A DNA stretch of 64,000 nucleotides from Sphingobacteriaceae bacterium (GCA_017745075.1 JAGIAD010000002.1:62001-126000); one strand, 5' to 3'; positions 18,541 to 28,485 are shown, counted from the stretch's first letter. The notes: generated by a model from the sequence alone, not told the origin. Numbers and translations: made by a program.

Positions 18541-19116
18541 TTATGACTTATACATCCCTTTGCCTTCAATAAAATCAATTACCTTATCGGGTAGAAAAAA
18601 CTGGACATTCTTTTGTGCTTTAATTGCCTTGCGGATAAAGGTTGAAGAAATCTCCATCAGGGGTGTTTGGGTAAAGGTAATGGCCGGATGGTTTTGCCAC
18701 TCTGTTACATCAGCTCCGGGGCGGGGATATATATAAATCTGGTAATTTTTTAACAGTACTTCGTAGTTTTTCCACTTTTTAAACGAAACCAGGTTATCGG
18801 CACCCATAATCAGTACAAATTCCTTTTCCGGGTATTTTTCGTGCAGGTAAGTTAAGGTATCAATGGTGTATGAAGGTTGTGGCAGGCCGAATTCAATATC
18901 GCTAACGCGGATGTGTTCGGCATTTTCGGTTGCCAGTTTGGCCATTTCCAGCCGGTCGTACATATTGGTTAAGCCATTTTTATCTTTTAGCGGGTTATGC
19001 GGCGAAACCACCAGCCAAACCTCATCCAGTTCGGTATGGTTGGCCATGTAGTTGGCAATAATTAAATGACCGGTATGGATGGGGTTATAAGAACCGAAGA
19101 AGAGTCCAGTTTTCAT
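18541..19116 (-). CDS. nadD: Nicotinate-nucleotide adenylyltransferase
   Basis: The 191-residue enzyme makes deamido-NAD from nicotinate mononucleotide and ATP. Motifs are GSYNPIHTGH (residues 8-17, nucleotide binding), FVLIMGADNLVSFKKW, and the ISSTFIR signature near the C-terminus. It is last in the yicC-gmk-nadD order typical of Bacteroidota. A 420-bp gap with a dispersed repeat separates it from gmk. Confidence 0.96.
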   Translation of the reverse strand: MKTGLFFGSYNPIHTGHLIIANYMANHTELDEVWLVVSPHNPLKDKNGLTNMYDRLEMAKLATENAEHIRVSDIEFGLPQPSYTIDTLTYLHEKYPEKEFVLIMGADNLVSFKKWKNYEVLLKNYQIYIYPRPGADVTEWQNHPAITFTQTPLMEISSTFIRKAIKAQKNVQFFLPDKVIDFIEGKGMYKS

Positions 19117-19536
19117 GTTTGGGGTTTTCAGTTAACAATTTTCAGGTGGATAACGTGAAGATCTGAATAAATTTCTTCCCTGGGAAAAGATTTATTGATT
19201 TCAAAATAATCACGGCTAACTCAAATGACTTCTTATACACAAATAAATCAAAGAAATTGCCCATAAAATATCCTGAAATCTGTTATTTAAACGTTTACCT
19301 TGCTGTTTTTATACTTCCTATGCTGAAAGCTGAAAGGAACTGTTTAAAATTCAGTAAAAATAACTGCTATGTCAGTCTGAGCCTGTCGAAGACCTCTATT
19401 TTTAATCCAACCAAAGCACTTCGACAAGCTCAGTGTGACAGAAAAGTGTTATATGTTGAATAAAATTTAAACGGGTTCTAAATTTTCTCTCTTTCTAGTC
19501 CGATGTTTGTTAACTGAAAAATCAAATCGCAAACTG
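19117..19536. other. Gene-free spacer between gmk and nadD
   Basis: This 420-bp region holds a dispersed inverted repeat (19370-19441) and AT-rich DNA. The short frames in it have no domain and are interrupted by the repeat. No gene is supported. Confidence 0.7.
19370..19441. repeat. Dispersed inverted repeat (tgtcagtctgagcctgtcgaag type)
   Basis: The left arm at 19370-19391 and the right arm at 19419-19441 (cttcgacaagctcagtgtgacag) are near-perfect reverse complements around a 27-bp centre. The first 16 bases of the window (caggctcagtatgaca) match one arm, so a second copy lies at the window's left edge. Confidence 0.9.
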
Positions 19537-20103
19537 CTAACTTTTCAAGAAATCACCCACCAATTGCTCCGCTTCTGCACAGGCCGTATTAAGGTCGAAA
19601 TTTTTTAAGACCACGTCGAATTTGTCGGCATAAAGCAGTTCTTTTTCGGCTTTGATAAAACGCTCCTGCAATTTTTCGGGACTATCTGTTCCGCGGCCGC
19701 TTAAACGTTCTTTCAATACTTCCAGTGATGGTGGCTGAACAAAAATGGCCAATGCATCTTCTTCGTATTTTCTTTTTAAACGTAAACCGCCCTCTACATC
19801 GATATCGAAAATTACATGTTTACCTTCGTTCCAGATACGTTCTATTTCTGAACGCAGGGTGCCGTAAAAGGTTCCGTTATAAACCTCTTCGAACTCTACA
19901 AACTCCTGACGGGCAACTTTGTGTAAAAACTCTTCCTTGCTAATAAAATAGTAATCGTTTTCGTGTGTTTCGTTTCCACGTAACTCGCGTGTTGTGGCAG
20001 AAATAGAAAAGCTCAGCTCAGGAAACTTTTTTAATAAATGATGTACTATGGTTGTTTTACCTGCTCCTGATGGTGCCGAAAATATAATTAATTTGCCTTG
20101 CAT
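19537..20103 (-). CDS. gmk: Guanylate kinase
   Basis: The 188-residue kinase phosphorylates GMP to GDP. The P-loop IIFSAPSGAGKTTIVHHLL is at the N-terminus, the GMP-binding block SISATTRELRGNE follows, and FDIDVEGGLRLKRKY and GRGTDSPEKLQERF mark the lid. It is full length and 79 bp downstream of yicC on the same strand. Confidence 0.97.
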   Translation of the reverse strand: MQGKLIIFSAPSGAGKTTIVHHLLKKFPELSFSISATTRELRGNETHENDYYFISKEEFLHKVARQEFVEFEEVYNGTFYGTLRSEIERIWNEGKHVIFDIDVEGGLRLKRKYEEDALAIFVQPPSLEVLKERLSGRGTDSPEKLQERFIKAEKELLYADKFDVVLKNFDLNTACAEAEQLVGDFLKS

Positions 20104-20182
20104 GCTTTAATATTGTTGGAAGGTTGAAGATTGGAAGGTTGGAAGGTTGAATGTAACATTGCAACTTAACAACATTCAAACA

Positions 20183-21058
20183 TTACAACACATTCAGTAA
20201 TTGTTCTTTTATCTTTTCTAATTCCTCTTTCATACCTACAACAAACTGCTGCATCTGGGCATCGTTCGCTTTTGCTCCCATGGTATTGATTTCGCGGCCG
20301 ATTTCCTGCGAAATAAAGCCCAGTTTTTTACCGTTTGCTTCACTGCTGGTTAAAGTTTGCAGGAAATAATCGCAATGGCTTTTTAAACGTGTTTTTTCTT
20401 CAGTAATGTCTATTTTATCGATGTAATAGATCAATTCCTGCTCAAAACGGTTCTGATCGATATTTACCTTGCCTACTGCATCATCCAGGAACTGGCTGAA
20501 TTTATCGCGGATAGCCGAAATCCTTTTGGGTTCCAGTTCCTCAACAGATTTAAAGTAAGAAAGAATATTTTTAATCCTCAATTCCAGATCAGCCTTTAAT
20601 ACTGCTCCTTCATCTTCCCTGAATTTATTGAAATTGGCCAGGGCTGAGGTAAAAATCTGGTAAAGATGGTTCCATTCATCTTCGCTTATGCTTTCTTCCT
20701 TGTAGCTGATTACATCAGGGAAAGTTAATGCTGTTTGTAATAAATTGCTGCTTTCTGCACCCAACTCTTCGTTAACTGCAATAAGTTGTTTGTAATAATG
20801 GCTTAATAATGCCGTATTGATGGTTGCTCCTGTAACTTCACCGTTAGTGCGTTCTACATTGATGTTTAAACTTACCTTTCCGCGTTCGATGTCTTTGCTG
20901 CAGATATTGCGCAGGATCAGTTCTTTATCAGAAAAAGCTTTAGGATATTTTAAATTCAGCTCCAGAAATTTACTGTTGAGCGATTTGATTTCGATACTAT
21001 ATTTTGCATTTGCATAATCGGCTGTAGCTAAGCCGTATCCTGTCATGGATTTGATCAT
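20183..21058 (-). CDS. YicC family endoribonuclease
   Basis: The protein (291 residues) starts MIKSMTGYGLATADY, the family hallmark, and ends with EIGREINTMGAKANDAQMQ and EELEKIKEQLLNVL. YicC proteins are reported as RNases acting on small RNAs. I chose the ATG at 21058 because it gives the conserved MIKSMTGYG start; the longer frame uses an upstream TTG. It is first of the yicC-gmk-nadD run. Confidence 0.94.
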   Translation of the reverse strand: MIKSMTGYGLATADYANAKYSIEIKSLNSKFLELNLKYPKAFSDKELILRNICSKDIERGKVSLNINVERTNGEVTGATINTALLSHYYKQLIAVNEELGAESSNLLQTALTFPDVISYKEESISEDEWNHLYQIFTSALANFNKFREDEGAVLKADLELRIKNILSYFKSVEELEPKRISAIRDKFSQFLDDAVGKVNIDQNRFEQELIYYIDKIDITEEKTRLKSHCDYFLQTLTSSEANGKKLGFISQEIGREINTMGAKANDAQMQQFVVGMKEELEKIKEQLLNVL

Positions 21059-21064
21059 GTGCAA

Positions 21065-21466
21065 AGATATGGTTTTAAGCCGAAAGGAGAAATAATAATG
21101 ACCAAGGAGCCAGACTTGTGGCGCTCCGGATAAAATACTTTCGTTTAGAAAATCAGCGCTCAGTGTTTCTTAGGCGATTGCAGCCCCGCTTTACGCTCTA
21201 CTTCGTTACACTACGTGCCCGCTGCAATCGGGTTTAGGTACAAAGTGGAGCCGCTTTTGGCAGAGGCCTGCTCCTTGCAGGGTGCAGAACCACAGTTTTT
21301 AAACCTGACAGGAACGGCAGCCTCCGATTTAAGCACCGGTTTATGTTATATTTTGGTGTGCTTGCTTGTTTCACAGGTCTTTTATCGGAGCTACAGTGAA
21401 TGGCAGGACTGGCTAAGCCAAAAGTGCCGGAGCATTCATTTCCTAATAAAAAAAAGGAATATGAGG
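21065..21466. other. Gene-free spacer with a dispersed palindrome
   Basis: This 400-bp stretch lies between yicC and plsC on the same strand. It holds one palindromic repeat (21175-21230). I see no gene that can be supported. Confidence 0.65.
21175..21230. repeat. Dispersed palindrome (cgattgcag..ctgcaatcg)
   Basis: A 56-bp element bounded by CGATTGCAG and CTGCAATCG, with GC-rich internal sequence (ccccgctttacgctctac). It resembles dispersed elements known from Pedobacter genomes; only one copy was noticed here. Confidence 0.7.
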
Positions 21467-22195
21467 TTACTTTTCCAACATCCCCAAAATAGCATTAAAC
21501 GTTTTTTGTTTCAATTTTTCCAGATCTTCAGCTCCTAAGCCTTTTACCTCGATAACTTCTCCAAACACAGTTTTAATCAATCCGGGGTTCAACAAAAGTG
21601 GATCTGTACGTGGTAAATGCGCCCTGCTGTTCAATATGGCAAATGGTAAAATGGGGGTCTGTGTTTCTATGGCTAAACGGAATGCCCCGTCATAAAATGG
21701 ATTCAGGGGTAGTTCAGATCTGTTCATGGTGCCTTCAGGGAAAATCAAAATGGATTGACCATCTGCCAGATCTTTTCGCAGCTCGGCCACTGAATGGTCG
21801 CGGCTTTCCCTGCTGCTCCTGTCAATCATAACAACCAAACGTTTATAAATCCATCCAAATACGGGGATTTTGAGCATTTCTATTTTTCCCAGTGGACTAA
21901 AAGCCTGCGGAATACAGATTACAATGGCAACAGCATCTAAAAACGAACTATGGTTGCCTACATAGATGTAAGACCGTGAGGTATCAATTTTTGCTCCGTC
22001 GGACGAAAACCATAAAAAAGTGAACAGGCTAAAACTCCATGCCCAGCATTTTAAAAAATAGAATGAAATTTTTCTTCCTGTTTTCTCCTTGAAAATACCC
22101 ATACTGATGATAATAAAGGGGCAAACAATAAGCATGAGCAGGAAAAATACAATTGCTGAATAGAGTAAATAAAATCCACCTATTATTTTTCTCAT
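21467..22195 (-). CDS. plsC: 1-acyl-sn-glycerol-3-phosphate acyltransferase
   Basis: The 242-residue membrane enzyme makes phosphatidic acid. Two N-terminal hydrophobic segments precede the catalytic NHSSFLD (HX4D, residues 81-87), and the acceptor-binding block is LIFPEGTMNRS. It fits PlsC, although a related acyltransferase cannot be excluded. Confidence 0.9.
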   Translation of the reverse strand: MRKIIGGFYLLYSAIVFFLLMLIVCPFIIISMGIFKEKTGRKISFYFLKCWAWSFSLFTFLWFSSDGAKIDTSRSYIYVGNHSSFLDAVAIVICIPQAFSPLGKIEMLKIPVFGWIYKRLVVMIDRSSRESRDHSVAELRKDLADGQSILIFPEGTMNRSELPLNPFYDGAFRLAIETQTPILPFAILNSRAHLPRTDPLLLNPGLIKTVFGEVIEVKGLGAEDLEKLKQKTFNAILGMLEK

Positions 22196-22413
22196 GATTA
22201 TTAACGTTTATTTAACAGTTTGCAAGATTAACAAATGTTAATTTTACAAAAATATCGGTAGAAAGGAAAGTATTTTGATCTTCATTCGGGGAGATAAATG
22301 GTTTTCTGCTTAAGATGTAACAATTAAGAAGGCAACAAAACAACCAAACCAATCTGCTGTTAAATATAAACCTAATCTGCGCGCTACCTGATAATTTAAC
22401 TTGCCATTTTACA

Positions 22414-23130
22414 ATGAAGCATTTAAAAATTATTCCCCTACTGATCATTTTAATACAAGGCTTAAAAGTATGCGCCCAGGATTTTGTATTGAAAGGTGTA
22501 GTGATAGAAAAAGGCTCAAATGTCCGGATTGCCTTGGCAGTTATTACCAATATCCGTAGTAAAATGGGTACAACCAGTAACGATATTGGAATGTTTCAGT
22601 TAAGTAGCCGGATTGGCGATACGCTGTTAATTCAAAAAAGAAACCTGAATGAACAAAAAGTGGTGGTTAAAACGGATGATGACCTGGTAGTTTATTTGGT
22701 TAGAGGAAGCACGACGTTAGAGGAGGTTACGGTTAAAGGGCAGACCAAGAGGCAGGAAATGGAAGATATTAAGCGCGATTTGAAGCACAATGGCTCTTTC
22801 TATGCTGGTAAACCACCATTAATTCTATTAAATCCATTCGGTGGCAGCCCTATAACATTTTTTTACGAGCTTTTTGGGAAAACACCTGCAAGAGCGCGTA
22901 ATTTTAACCGTTATTATAAAAAAGAGTTAAGTTTGATCGAGGTAGACAAGTTTTTTAATAAAAGTTTAGTCTTGAACAATACTACATTGACAGGGAAAGA
23001 TATTGATAAATTTCTGCTGGACTATTACCCGACACGCAGCATGACCATTAATTGGAACAATTACGATGCTGTTAAATACATCAAAGAATCGGCTAAAAAA
23101 TATACCGATACTTTGAAACAAACAAATTAA
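22414..23130 (+). CDS. Exported carboxypeptidase-regulatory-like protein, copy 1
   Basis: The 238-residue protein has a signal peptide ending VCAQ and a beta-sandwich regulatory-like domain with the block VVIEKGSNVRIALAVIT, SNDIGMFQLSSRIGDTLLI and LVRGSTTLEEVTVKG. This is the CarboxypepD_reg-like fold, usually an N-terminal module of outer-membrane receptors; here it stands alone with an unassigned C-terminal half. It is followed after 6 bp by a close paralogue. Confidence 0.82.
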   Translation: MKHLKIIPLLIILIQGLKVCAQDFVLKGVVIEKGSNVRIALAVITNIRSKMGTTSNDIGMFQLSSRIGDTLLIQKRNLNEQKVVVKTDDDLVVYLVRGSTTLEEVTVKGQTKRQEMEDIKRDLKHNGSFYAGKPPLILLNPFGGSPITFFYELFGKTPARARNFNRYYKKELSLIEVDKFFNKSLVLNNTTLTGKDIDKFLLDYYPTRSMTINWNNYDAVKYIKESAKKYTDTLKQTN

Positions 23131-23136
23131 TACCCC

Positions 23137-23847
23137 ATGAGAAACTTTAAATTTTCGGTTATACTGTTCGTTTTTACAACACTTGGCTTTTTCGCAAAAG
23201 CACAGGATTTTATTGTGAGGGGTGTGGTCATTGAGAAAGGCTCCAATATCAGGATCGCATTATCAGAAATCACCAACCTGCGTACCGGAATCGGTGTTGG
23301 GAGTAACGATATCGGTATGTTCCAGTTAAAAGCCAGGATTGGCGATACACTACTGGTGACCAAAAGAGACCTGATTGATCAGCGTGTTGTGGTGAACAGT
23401 GAAAAAGACCTGGTAATTTACCTGGTTAGGGGAAGTACTACATTGGCCGATGTAACCATTGTAGGAAATACCAAAAAGCAAGACCTGGATGAAATTAAGC
23501 GGGAATTTAAAAAGAAGGGCGTGTACAATGGCGGTAAAACAACATTTCTATCGGCTATATTTAGTCCATTAAATGCATTGTATAATTTATTGGGTACCGA
23601 TCCGAAAAACGCCCGAAGATTTAGCCGGTATGCCGATAATGAAATCAAGCAATCGCAGATTGATGTTTATTTTAACCAAACGATCATTAAAAACAATACT
23701 GAACTAAGGGGCGACACGCTGGAGAAGTATATGCTGAACTGTCGCCCTGAATTTGATAAGGCCCAGTATTGGAACAGCTACGATTATATTAAATATATTA
23801 AAGAATCTTCGAAAAAATTTACAGATACGCTTGGGAAAGGGAAGTAG
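23137..23847 (+). CDS. Exported carboxypeptidase-regulatory-like protein, copy 2
   Basis: The 236-residue paralogue of the preceding gene shares VVIEKGSNIRIALSEIT, SNDIGMFQLKARIGDTLLV, LVRGSTTLADVTIVG and the C-terminal block SYDYIKYIKESSKKFTDTL. A signal peptide ends AKAQ. The pair arose by tandem duplication and is probably cotranscribed. Function is unknown beyond an extracytoplasmic location. Confidence 0.82.
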   Translation: MRNFKFSVILFVFTTLGFFAKAQDFIVRGVVIEKGSNIRIALSEITNLRTGIGVGSNDIGMFQLKARIGDTLLVTKRDLIDQRVVVNSEKDLVIYLVRGSTTLADVTIVGNTKKQDLDEIKREFKKKGVYNGGKTTFLSAIFSPLNALYNLLGTDPKNARRFSRYADNEIKQSQIDVYFNQTIIKNNTELRGDTLEKYMLNCRPEFDKAQYWNSYDYIKYIKESSKKFTDTLGKGK

Positions 23848-23968
23848 GTTTAGTTAGTTTGGGGTTAGGTGTTTAGAGTTGATCGTGAATTAAGCAGTTT
23901 AAACAATTAACCGGTTAAACAAAATACAGTTACTTAATGAAACAGTGACCGGTGAACTAATAACCCTT

Positions 23969-24697
23969 TTAAATACTCAATGCTTCGCAAGCCTTCTCTG
24001 CGGCTAGTTTCTCTGCGTTTTTCTTGTTGTAATCTCTTCCTGTACCATACTGTTCGCCCTCTACAATGGCACTGATGGTAAACAGCTTTGCACTTTCGCC
24101 ATCACTGTTCTGTACCAGTTCGAACATGACATCTTTACCGTGACGCTGGCACCACTCAATGAGTTTACTTTTAAAATTGGTTTCGGTAAGTTCGAGGGTA
24201 TGGATATCAATGTGTGGTTTTACGATCCTGCGCAATAAAAATTCTTTGGTGAAATTATAGCCCTTATCCATGTAAATAGCGCCCACAATCGCTTCAAAGG
24301 CATCGCCCAGCATCGAATTGTGTTTGGTTTGGATACTTACCGAGCGCTGATCAAACTGGATAAGTTTGTCGAAACCGATTTTTTTAGCCAACTGGTTTAA
24401 ATTAGCCCGGTTTACGATTTTTGAGCGCATTTCGGTTAAAAAACCTTCCTCTTTGTATGGGTAGTGTTTAAAAAGGAGCTCTGCTATTACCGAACCCAGA
24501 ACAGCATCGCCTAAAAATTCTAAGCGCTCGTTGCTGCTCCTGCTTCCGTTTTTTAGGATTTTTGCAGCAGAGCGATGTCTGAACGCCATTTTATAAAGCG
24601 TAACATTGCCCGGAACAAAGCCTAAAATATTTTTCAGCTTTTTAACAAACTCCTTTTCAGGAGAGAAATAAAGTTTATATAATTTTAATATCGGCAT
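23969..24697 (-). CDS. rnc: Ribonuclease III
   Basis: The 242-residue RNase III cleaves double-stranded RNA. The signature NERLEFLGDAVLGSVIAEL carries the catalytic Glu/Asp residues, and the second acidic cluster is LGDAFEAIVGAIYMDKG. A double-stranded RNA-binding domain ends the protein (KNAEKLAAEKACEAL). It lies downstream of fabF and acpP on the same strand, the usual order acpP-fabF-rnc. Confidence 0.97.
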   Translation of the reverse strand: MPILKLYKLYFSPEKEFVKKLKNILGFVPGNVTLYKMAFRHRSAAKILKNGSRSSNERLEFLGDAVLGSVIAELLFKHYPYKEEGFLTEMRSKIVNRANLNQLAKKIGFDKLIQFDQRSVSIQTKHNSMLGDAFEAIVGAIYMDKGYNFTKEFLLRRIVKPHIDIHTLELTETNFKSKLIEWCQRHGKDVMFELVQNSDGESAKLFTISAIVEGEQYGTGRDYNKKNAEKLAAEKACEALSI

Positions 24698-24792
24698 TAA
24701 ATAAACAACACAATTAACGGCTAATTAGCATATTTAACTAAGTTATCTATTTTTAATTAGCATACAAAATTATATAGTAGCGCTGTTTTAAA

Positions 24793-26046
24793 TTAATCTT
24801 CGTATTTTTTGAAAATGACAGAAGCGTTATGGCCACCAAAACCGAATGTATTACTTAAAGCAGCCCTAACAGTACGTTTTTGCGCCTTGTTGAAAGTAAA
24901 ATTCAATTTAGGGTCAAATGCAGGATCATCTGTAAAGTGATTGATTGTTGGAGGAACAATATCATTTTTAACAGAAAGAATTGCTGCAATGGCCTCAATA
25001 GCTCCGGCTGCACCTAAAAGGTGACCCGTCATCGATTTGGTTGAGCTGATGTTTAACCTGTAAGCATCTTCACCAAACAATGTACCAATGGCTTTGGTTT
25101 CACTGATATCGCCCAGCGGCGTAGAAGTACCGTGTACATTGATATAATCTATATCGGCAGTTGTTAAACCAGCGTCTTTTAGTGCATTGGTCATTACCAT
25201 TCTGGCGCCCAAACCTTCAGGATGTGGTGCGGTGATGTGATTGGCATCGGCACTCATTCCACCGCCAACAAGTTCTGCATAAATTTTTGCACCCCTTGCC
25301 TTTGCATGTTCAAGTTCTTCCAAAATAATGGTTCCTGCACCTTCACCGGCTACAAATCCGTCACGGTCTTTATCAAAGGGACGTGATGCAGTTGCCGGAT
25401 CATCGTTGCGTGTTGATAATGCATGCATGGCGTTAAAACCACCCATACCTGCCTCGTTGATGATGGCTTCAGATCCTCCGCTGATGATTACATCGGCCAT
25501 ACCCAGGCGGATATAGTTGAATGCATCGATCATGGCGTTTGTTGAAGAAGCACATGCTGAAACAGTTGCAAAATTTGGCCCACGCAGGCCGTATTTGATA
25601 GAGATATGCCCTGGGGCGATATCAACAATCATTTTAGGAATAAAAAATGGATTGTATCTTGGTGTTCCGTCTCCTTTGGCAAAATTTGAAATCTCATCCA
25701 AAAAAGTTTTTAATCCACCAATGCCTGCACCCCAGATTACGCCGATCCTGTTGGTATCTAATTTTTCAAAATCAAAACCACCGTCTTTCACTGCTTCTTC
25801 TGTTGATACCAGTGCATATTGTACAAATGGATCTAATTTACGGGCTTCTTTTTTATCCAAAAAGTCTTCAGGATTGAAGTTTTTTACCTCGCAAGCGAAT
25901 TTAGTTTTAAATTTTTCAGTGTTAAAACCCTTAATAGGAGCAGCGCCACTCACTCCTTTAGTCAACCCTTCCCAAAAATCTGGAACATTATTGCCTATGG
26001 GAGTGAGCGCACCCAACCCTGTTACTACTACTCTTTTTAATTCCAT
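24793..26046 (-). CDS. fabF: 3-oxoacyl-ACP synthase II
   Basis: The 417-residue condensing enzyme elongates acyl-ACP with malonyl-ACP. The catalytic Cys is in VSACASSTNAM (about residue 165), and the two histidines are in VHGTSTPLGD and MTGHLLGAAGAIEA. It starts 21 bp after acpP and is clearly cotranscribed with it. Confidence 0.97.
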   Translation of the reverse strand: MELKRVVVTGLGALTPIGNNVPDFWEGLTKGVSGAAPIKGFNTEKFKTKFACEVKNFNPEDFLDKKEARKLDPFVQYALVSTEEAVKDGGFDFEKLDTNRIGVIWGAGIGGLKTFLDEISNFAKGDGTPRYNPFFIPKMIVDIAPGHISIKYGLRGPNFATVSACASSTNAMIDAFNYIRLGMADVIISGGSEAIINEAGMGGFNAMHALSTRNDDPATASRPFDKDRDGFVAGEGAGTIILEELEHAKARGAKIYAELVGGGMSADANHITAPHPEGLGARMVMTNALKDAGLTTADIDYINVHGTSTPLGDISETKAIGTLFGEDAYRLNISSTKSMTGHLLGAAGAIEAIAAILSVKNDIVPPTINHFTDDPAFDPKLNFTFNKAQKRTVRAALSNTFGFGGHNASVIFKKYED

Positions 26047-26067
26047 TTATACTGAAAAAGCGTAATT

Positions 26068-26304
26068 CTATTTAACGTTTTTTTCCAAATAAGCAATTGC
26101 TTGACCAACAGTACCGATGGTTTCAGCCTGATCATCAGGAATAGCTACATTGAATTCTTTTTCAAATTCCATAATCAACTCTACGGTATCTAAAGAATCT
26201 GCACCTAAATCGTTGGTGAATGAAGCCTCTGGCGTAACTTCGCTTTCGTCAACACCTAGTTTTTCTACGATAATAGCCTTAACTCTTGAAGCAATATCAG
26301 ACAT
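26068..26304 (-). CDS. acpP: Acyl carrier protein
   Basis: The 78-residue acidic protein has the phosphopantetheine site [15 protein letters not shown] and the C-terminal [13 protein letters not shown]. It carries growing acyl chains for FabF. It is first in the acpP-fabF-rnc run, and the divergent IPExxxVDY gene lies 158 bp upstream. Confidence 0.97.
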   Translation of the reverse strand: MSDIASRVKAIIVEKLGVDESEVTPEASFTNDLGADSLDTVELIMEFEKEFNVAIPDDQAETIGTVGQAIAYLEKNVK

Positions 26305-26462
26305 AATTTTATAATTTAATGGTTAAATAATTCTGTGCAAAGAAAAATAAATTCTTACAATTTTCAAATGTTTTTATTTCGATACGTAATTTTGCCATCT
26401 CAATAACACAGCGAATATAGAATTAGTTTTTTAATTTCGTTCTGTAAATAATTTATTTCGCT

Positions 26463-26882
26463 TTGAATAAGACATACCTAAAACTTACCTTAGACCTTGA
26501 TTTTATACTAATTGCGATAACAGCTCCCCTTAAAGACTATGTACTTTGCCACAAAATTAATACCCGGCTAAATACGCAGTTCGAAAAAATAGATGACCAC
26601 GAAATATTTTTTAATGTAGACGAACCTGCCTGGTGTTTTTCCAAATATTACTTTTTTGTAGAGCAGGGCGAGGTGGAATATTACCTGATATGCAATAAAA
26701 GCAGCGATGGTTTTTTGGTGCCCGAGATGAATAAGGTAGATTTTTTTATTATCATTAAAGAATTTATTGATAAAGAGGATTTAGATTATCTTATCAACGG
26801 ACTTAATAAACTACCTGATATTCAGGTTGCTGCAAAAATAGATCCGACCAAGTTGAAGAGTAAGGAGAATTTGGTAATATAA
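26463..26882 (+). CDS. IPExxxVDY family protein
   Basis: The 139-residue protein has the block LVPEMNKVDFFII, which matches the IPExxxVDY motif that names this Bacteroidota-specific family of unknown function. It is normally found between acpP and pyk, as here. The start is a TTG that gives the expected MNKTYLKLTLDLDFILI N-terminus; no ATG fits. Confidence 0.85.
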   Translation: MNKTYLKLTLDLDFILIAITAPLKDYVLCHKINTRLNTQFEKIDDHEIFFNVDEPAWCFSKYYFFVEQGEVEYYLICNKSSDGFLVPEMNKVDFFIIIKEFIDKEDLDYLINGLNKLPDIQVAAKIDPTKLKSKENLVI

Positions 26883-26921
26883 AAATTATATACTTGGTGT
26901 ATTAAATACACTATATTTGAC

Positions 26922-26929
26922 AGTTACAA
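26922..26929 (+). promoter_or_regulatory. Candidate -7 box for pyk
   Basis: TATATTTG matches TAnnTTTG exactly and lies 105 bp upstream of the pyk start, which would leave a leader of about 100 nt. Confidence 0.45.
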
Positions 26930-27033
26930 ACCAAGAACAAAAGAACAAAATATATAAATTTTAATGCAGTTTGATTAATTTAGATCATCATTCAGTGTTC
27001 TAATAACTGCATAGCTAAAAATCAATTAATTAA

Positions 27034-28464
27034 ATGAAACCTTTTCATTCGAGAACCAAAATTGTAGCCACGCTTGGGCCAGCATCAGCAAAACCAGATG
27101 TATTATACAGTATGTTTAACGCAGGTTTAGATGTTTGCCGTCTAAACTTCTCGCACGGATCGCAGGCAGATCACCAGGCGGTTTTAGATACCATCCGCGA
27201 TTTAAACCAGAAATACGATTATAATGTAGGTATCCTTGCCGATTTACAAGGCCCTAAAATCCGTATTGGTTTAGTAAAAGAAGGCGGTATCAACCTGATC
27301 AATGGCAACAAAACCATTATTACCACCAACGAATGCATTGGTAACGAAGAACGCATTTATATTACGTACCAAAACTTTCCTCAGGATGTTCAGGCAGGAG
27401 AAATTATCCTTTTGGATGATGGAAAACTCCAGATGAAAGTATTATCTACCAATTTAAAGGACGAAGTGGTTTGCGAGGTTGTTCATGGCGGTATCCTAAC
27501 TTCAAGAAAAGGGGTTAACCTTCCAAATACCAAAGTTTCTATCCCTTCTTTAACACCTGAAGACCGCGAAAATCTTGATTTCGTTTTAGATAATGATGTA
27601 GAATGGATCGGATTATCATTCGTGCGTAAAGCAGAAGATATTGTTGAACTGAAAAAAATTATTGCCGAACGTGGGAAAACAGCACGTGTTATTGCCAAAA
27701 TAGAAAAACCGGAAGCGATTGCCAATATCGACGAAATCATTGCTGCAACTGATGGTATCATGGTTGCCCGTGGTGATTTGGGTGTGGAGTGTCCGATGGA
27801 AGAAGTGCCATTGTTACAAAAAATGATCGTTGCCAAATGCAGGGCGGCGTCTAAACCGGTAATTGTAGCTACACAGATGCTAGAGAGCATGATCACCACC
27901 CCGCGGCCAACCCGTGCAGAGGTGAACGATGTGGCCAATTCAGTGCTTGATGGTGCTGATGCGGTGATGTTGAGCGGTGAAACTTCGGTAGGGGAATTTC
28001 CGCTGATCGTTATTGAAACCATGCAGAAAATTATCCAGAACATTGAAGAGAATAACTATCCATTCAACCCTGATAAATTCTTAAAGCCAAAATCGCCATC
28101 TTTCTTAAGTGATGCCATTTGCGATTCTGCTTGTTTCTTAGCAAAACAGACCAACGCAGTAGGTATTGTATCGATGACATTAAGTGGTTATACTGCTTTC
28201 GAAATTTCCAGCCACCGTCCGGAAGCCTTAACCTTTATTTTTACCAGTAACAGGGCATTATTAAATGCGGTAAGTTTACTTTGGGGCGTTAGGGGTTTTT
28301 ACTACGATAAGTGGGAAAGTACTGATAACACCATTATTGAGGTGAACGAATTCTTAAAAAGCAAAAAATTGGTTAAACAAGGCGATATCGTTATCAATAC
28401 TGCTGCCATTCCAATGGAAGCAAAAGGAAAAACCAATATGTTAAAAATTACGGTTATAGATTAA
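27034..28464 (+). CDS. pyk: Pyruvate kinase
   Basis: The 476-residue glycolytic enzyme converts phosphoenolpyruvate and ADP to pyruvate and ATP. Blocks are TKIVATLGPASAKPDVL, CRLNFSHGSQ, the metal/substrate region VIAKIEKPEAIANIDEI, DGIMVARGDLGVE and ATQMLESMITTPRPTRAE. It is full length and followed by a strong terminator. Confidence 0.98.
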   Translation: MKPFHSRTKIVATLGPASAKPDVLYSMFNAGLDVCRLNFSHGSQADHQAVLDTIRDLNQKYDYNVGILADLQGPKIRIGLVKEGGINLINGNKTIITTNECIGNEERIYITYQNFPQDVQAGEIILLDDGKLQMKVLSTNLKDEVVCEVVHGGILTSRKGVNLPNTKVSIPSLTPEDRENLDFVLDNDVEWIGLSFVRKAEDIVELKKIIAERGKTARVIAKIEKPEAIANIDEIIAATDGIMVARGDLGVECPMEEVPLLQKMIVAKCRAASKPVIVATQMLESMITTPRPTRAEVNDVANSVLDGADAVMLSGETSVGEFPLIVIETMQKIIQNIEENNYPFNPDKFLKPKSPSFLSDAICDSACFLAKQTNAVGIVSMTLSGYTAFEISSHRPEALTFIFTSNRALLNAVSLLWGVRGFYYDKWESTDNTIIEVNEFLKSKKLVKQGDIVINTAAIPMEAKGKTNMLKITVID

Positions 28465-28485
28465 TTTCTGATATTATCATATTAT

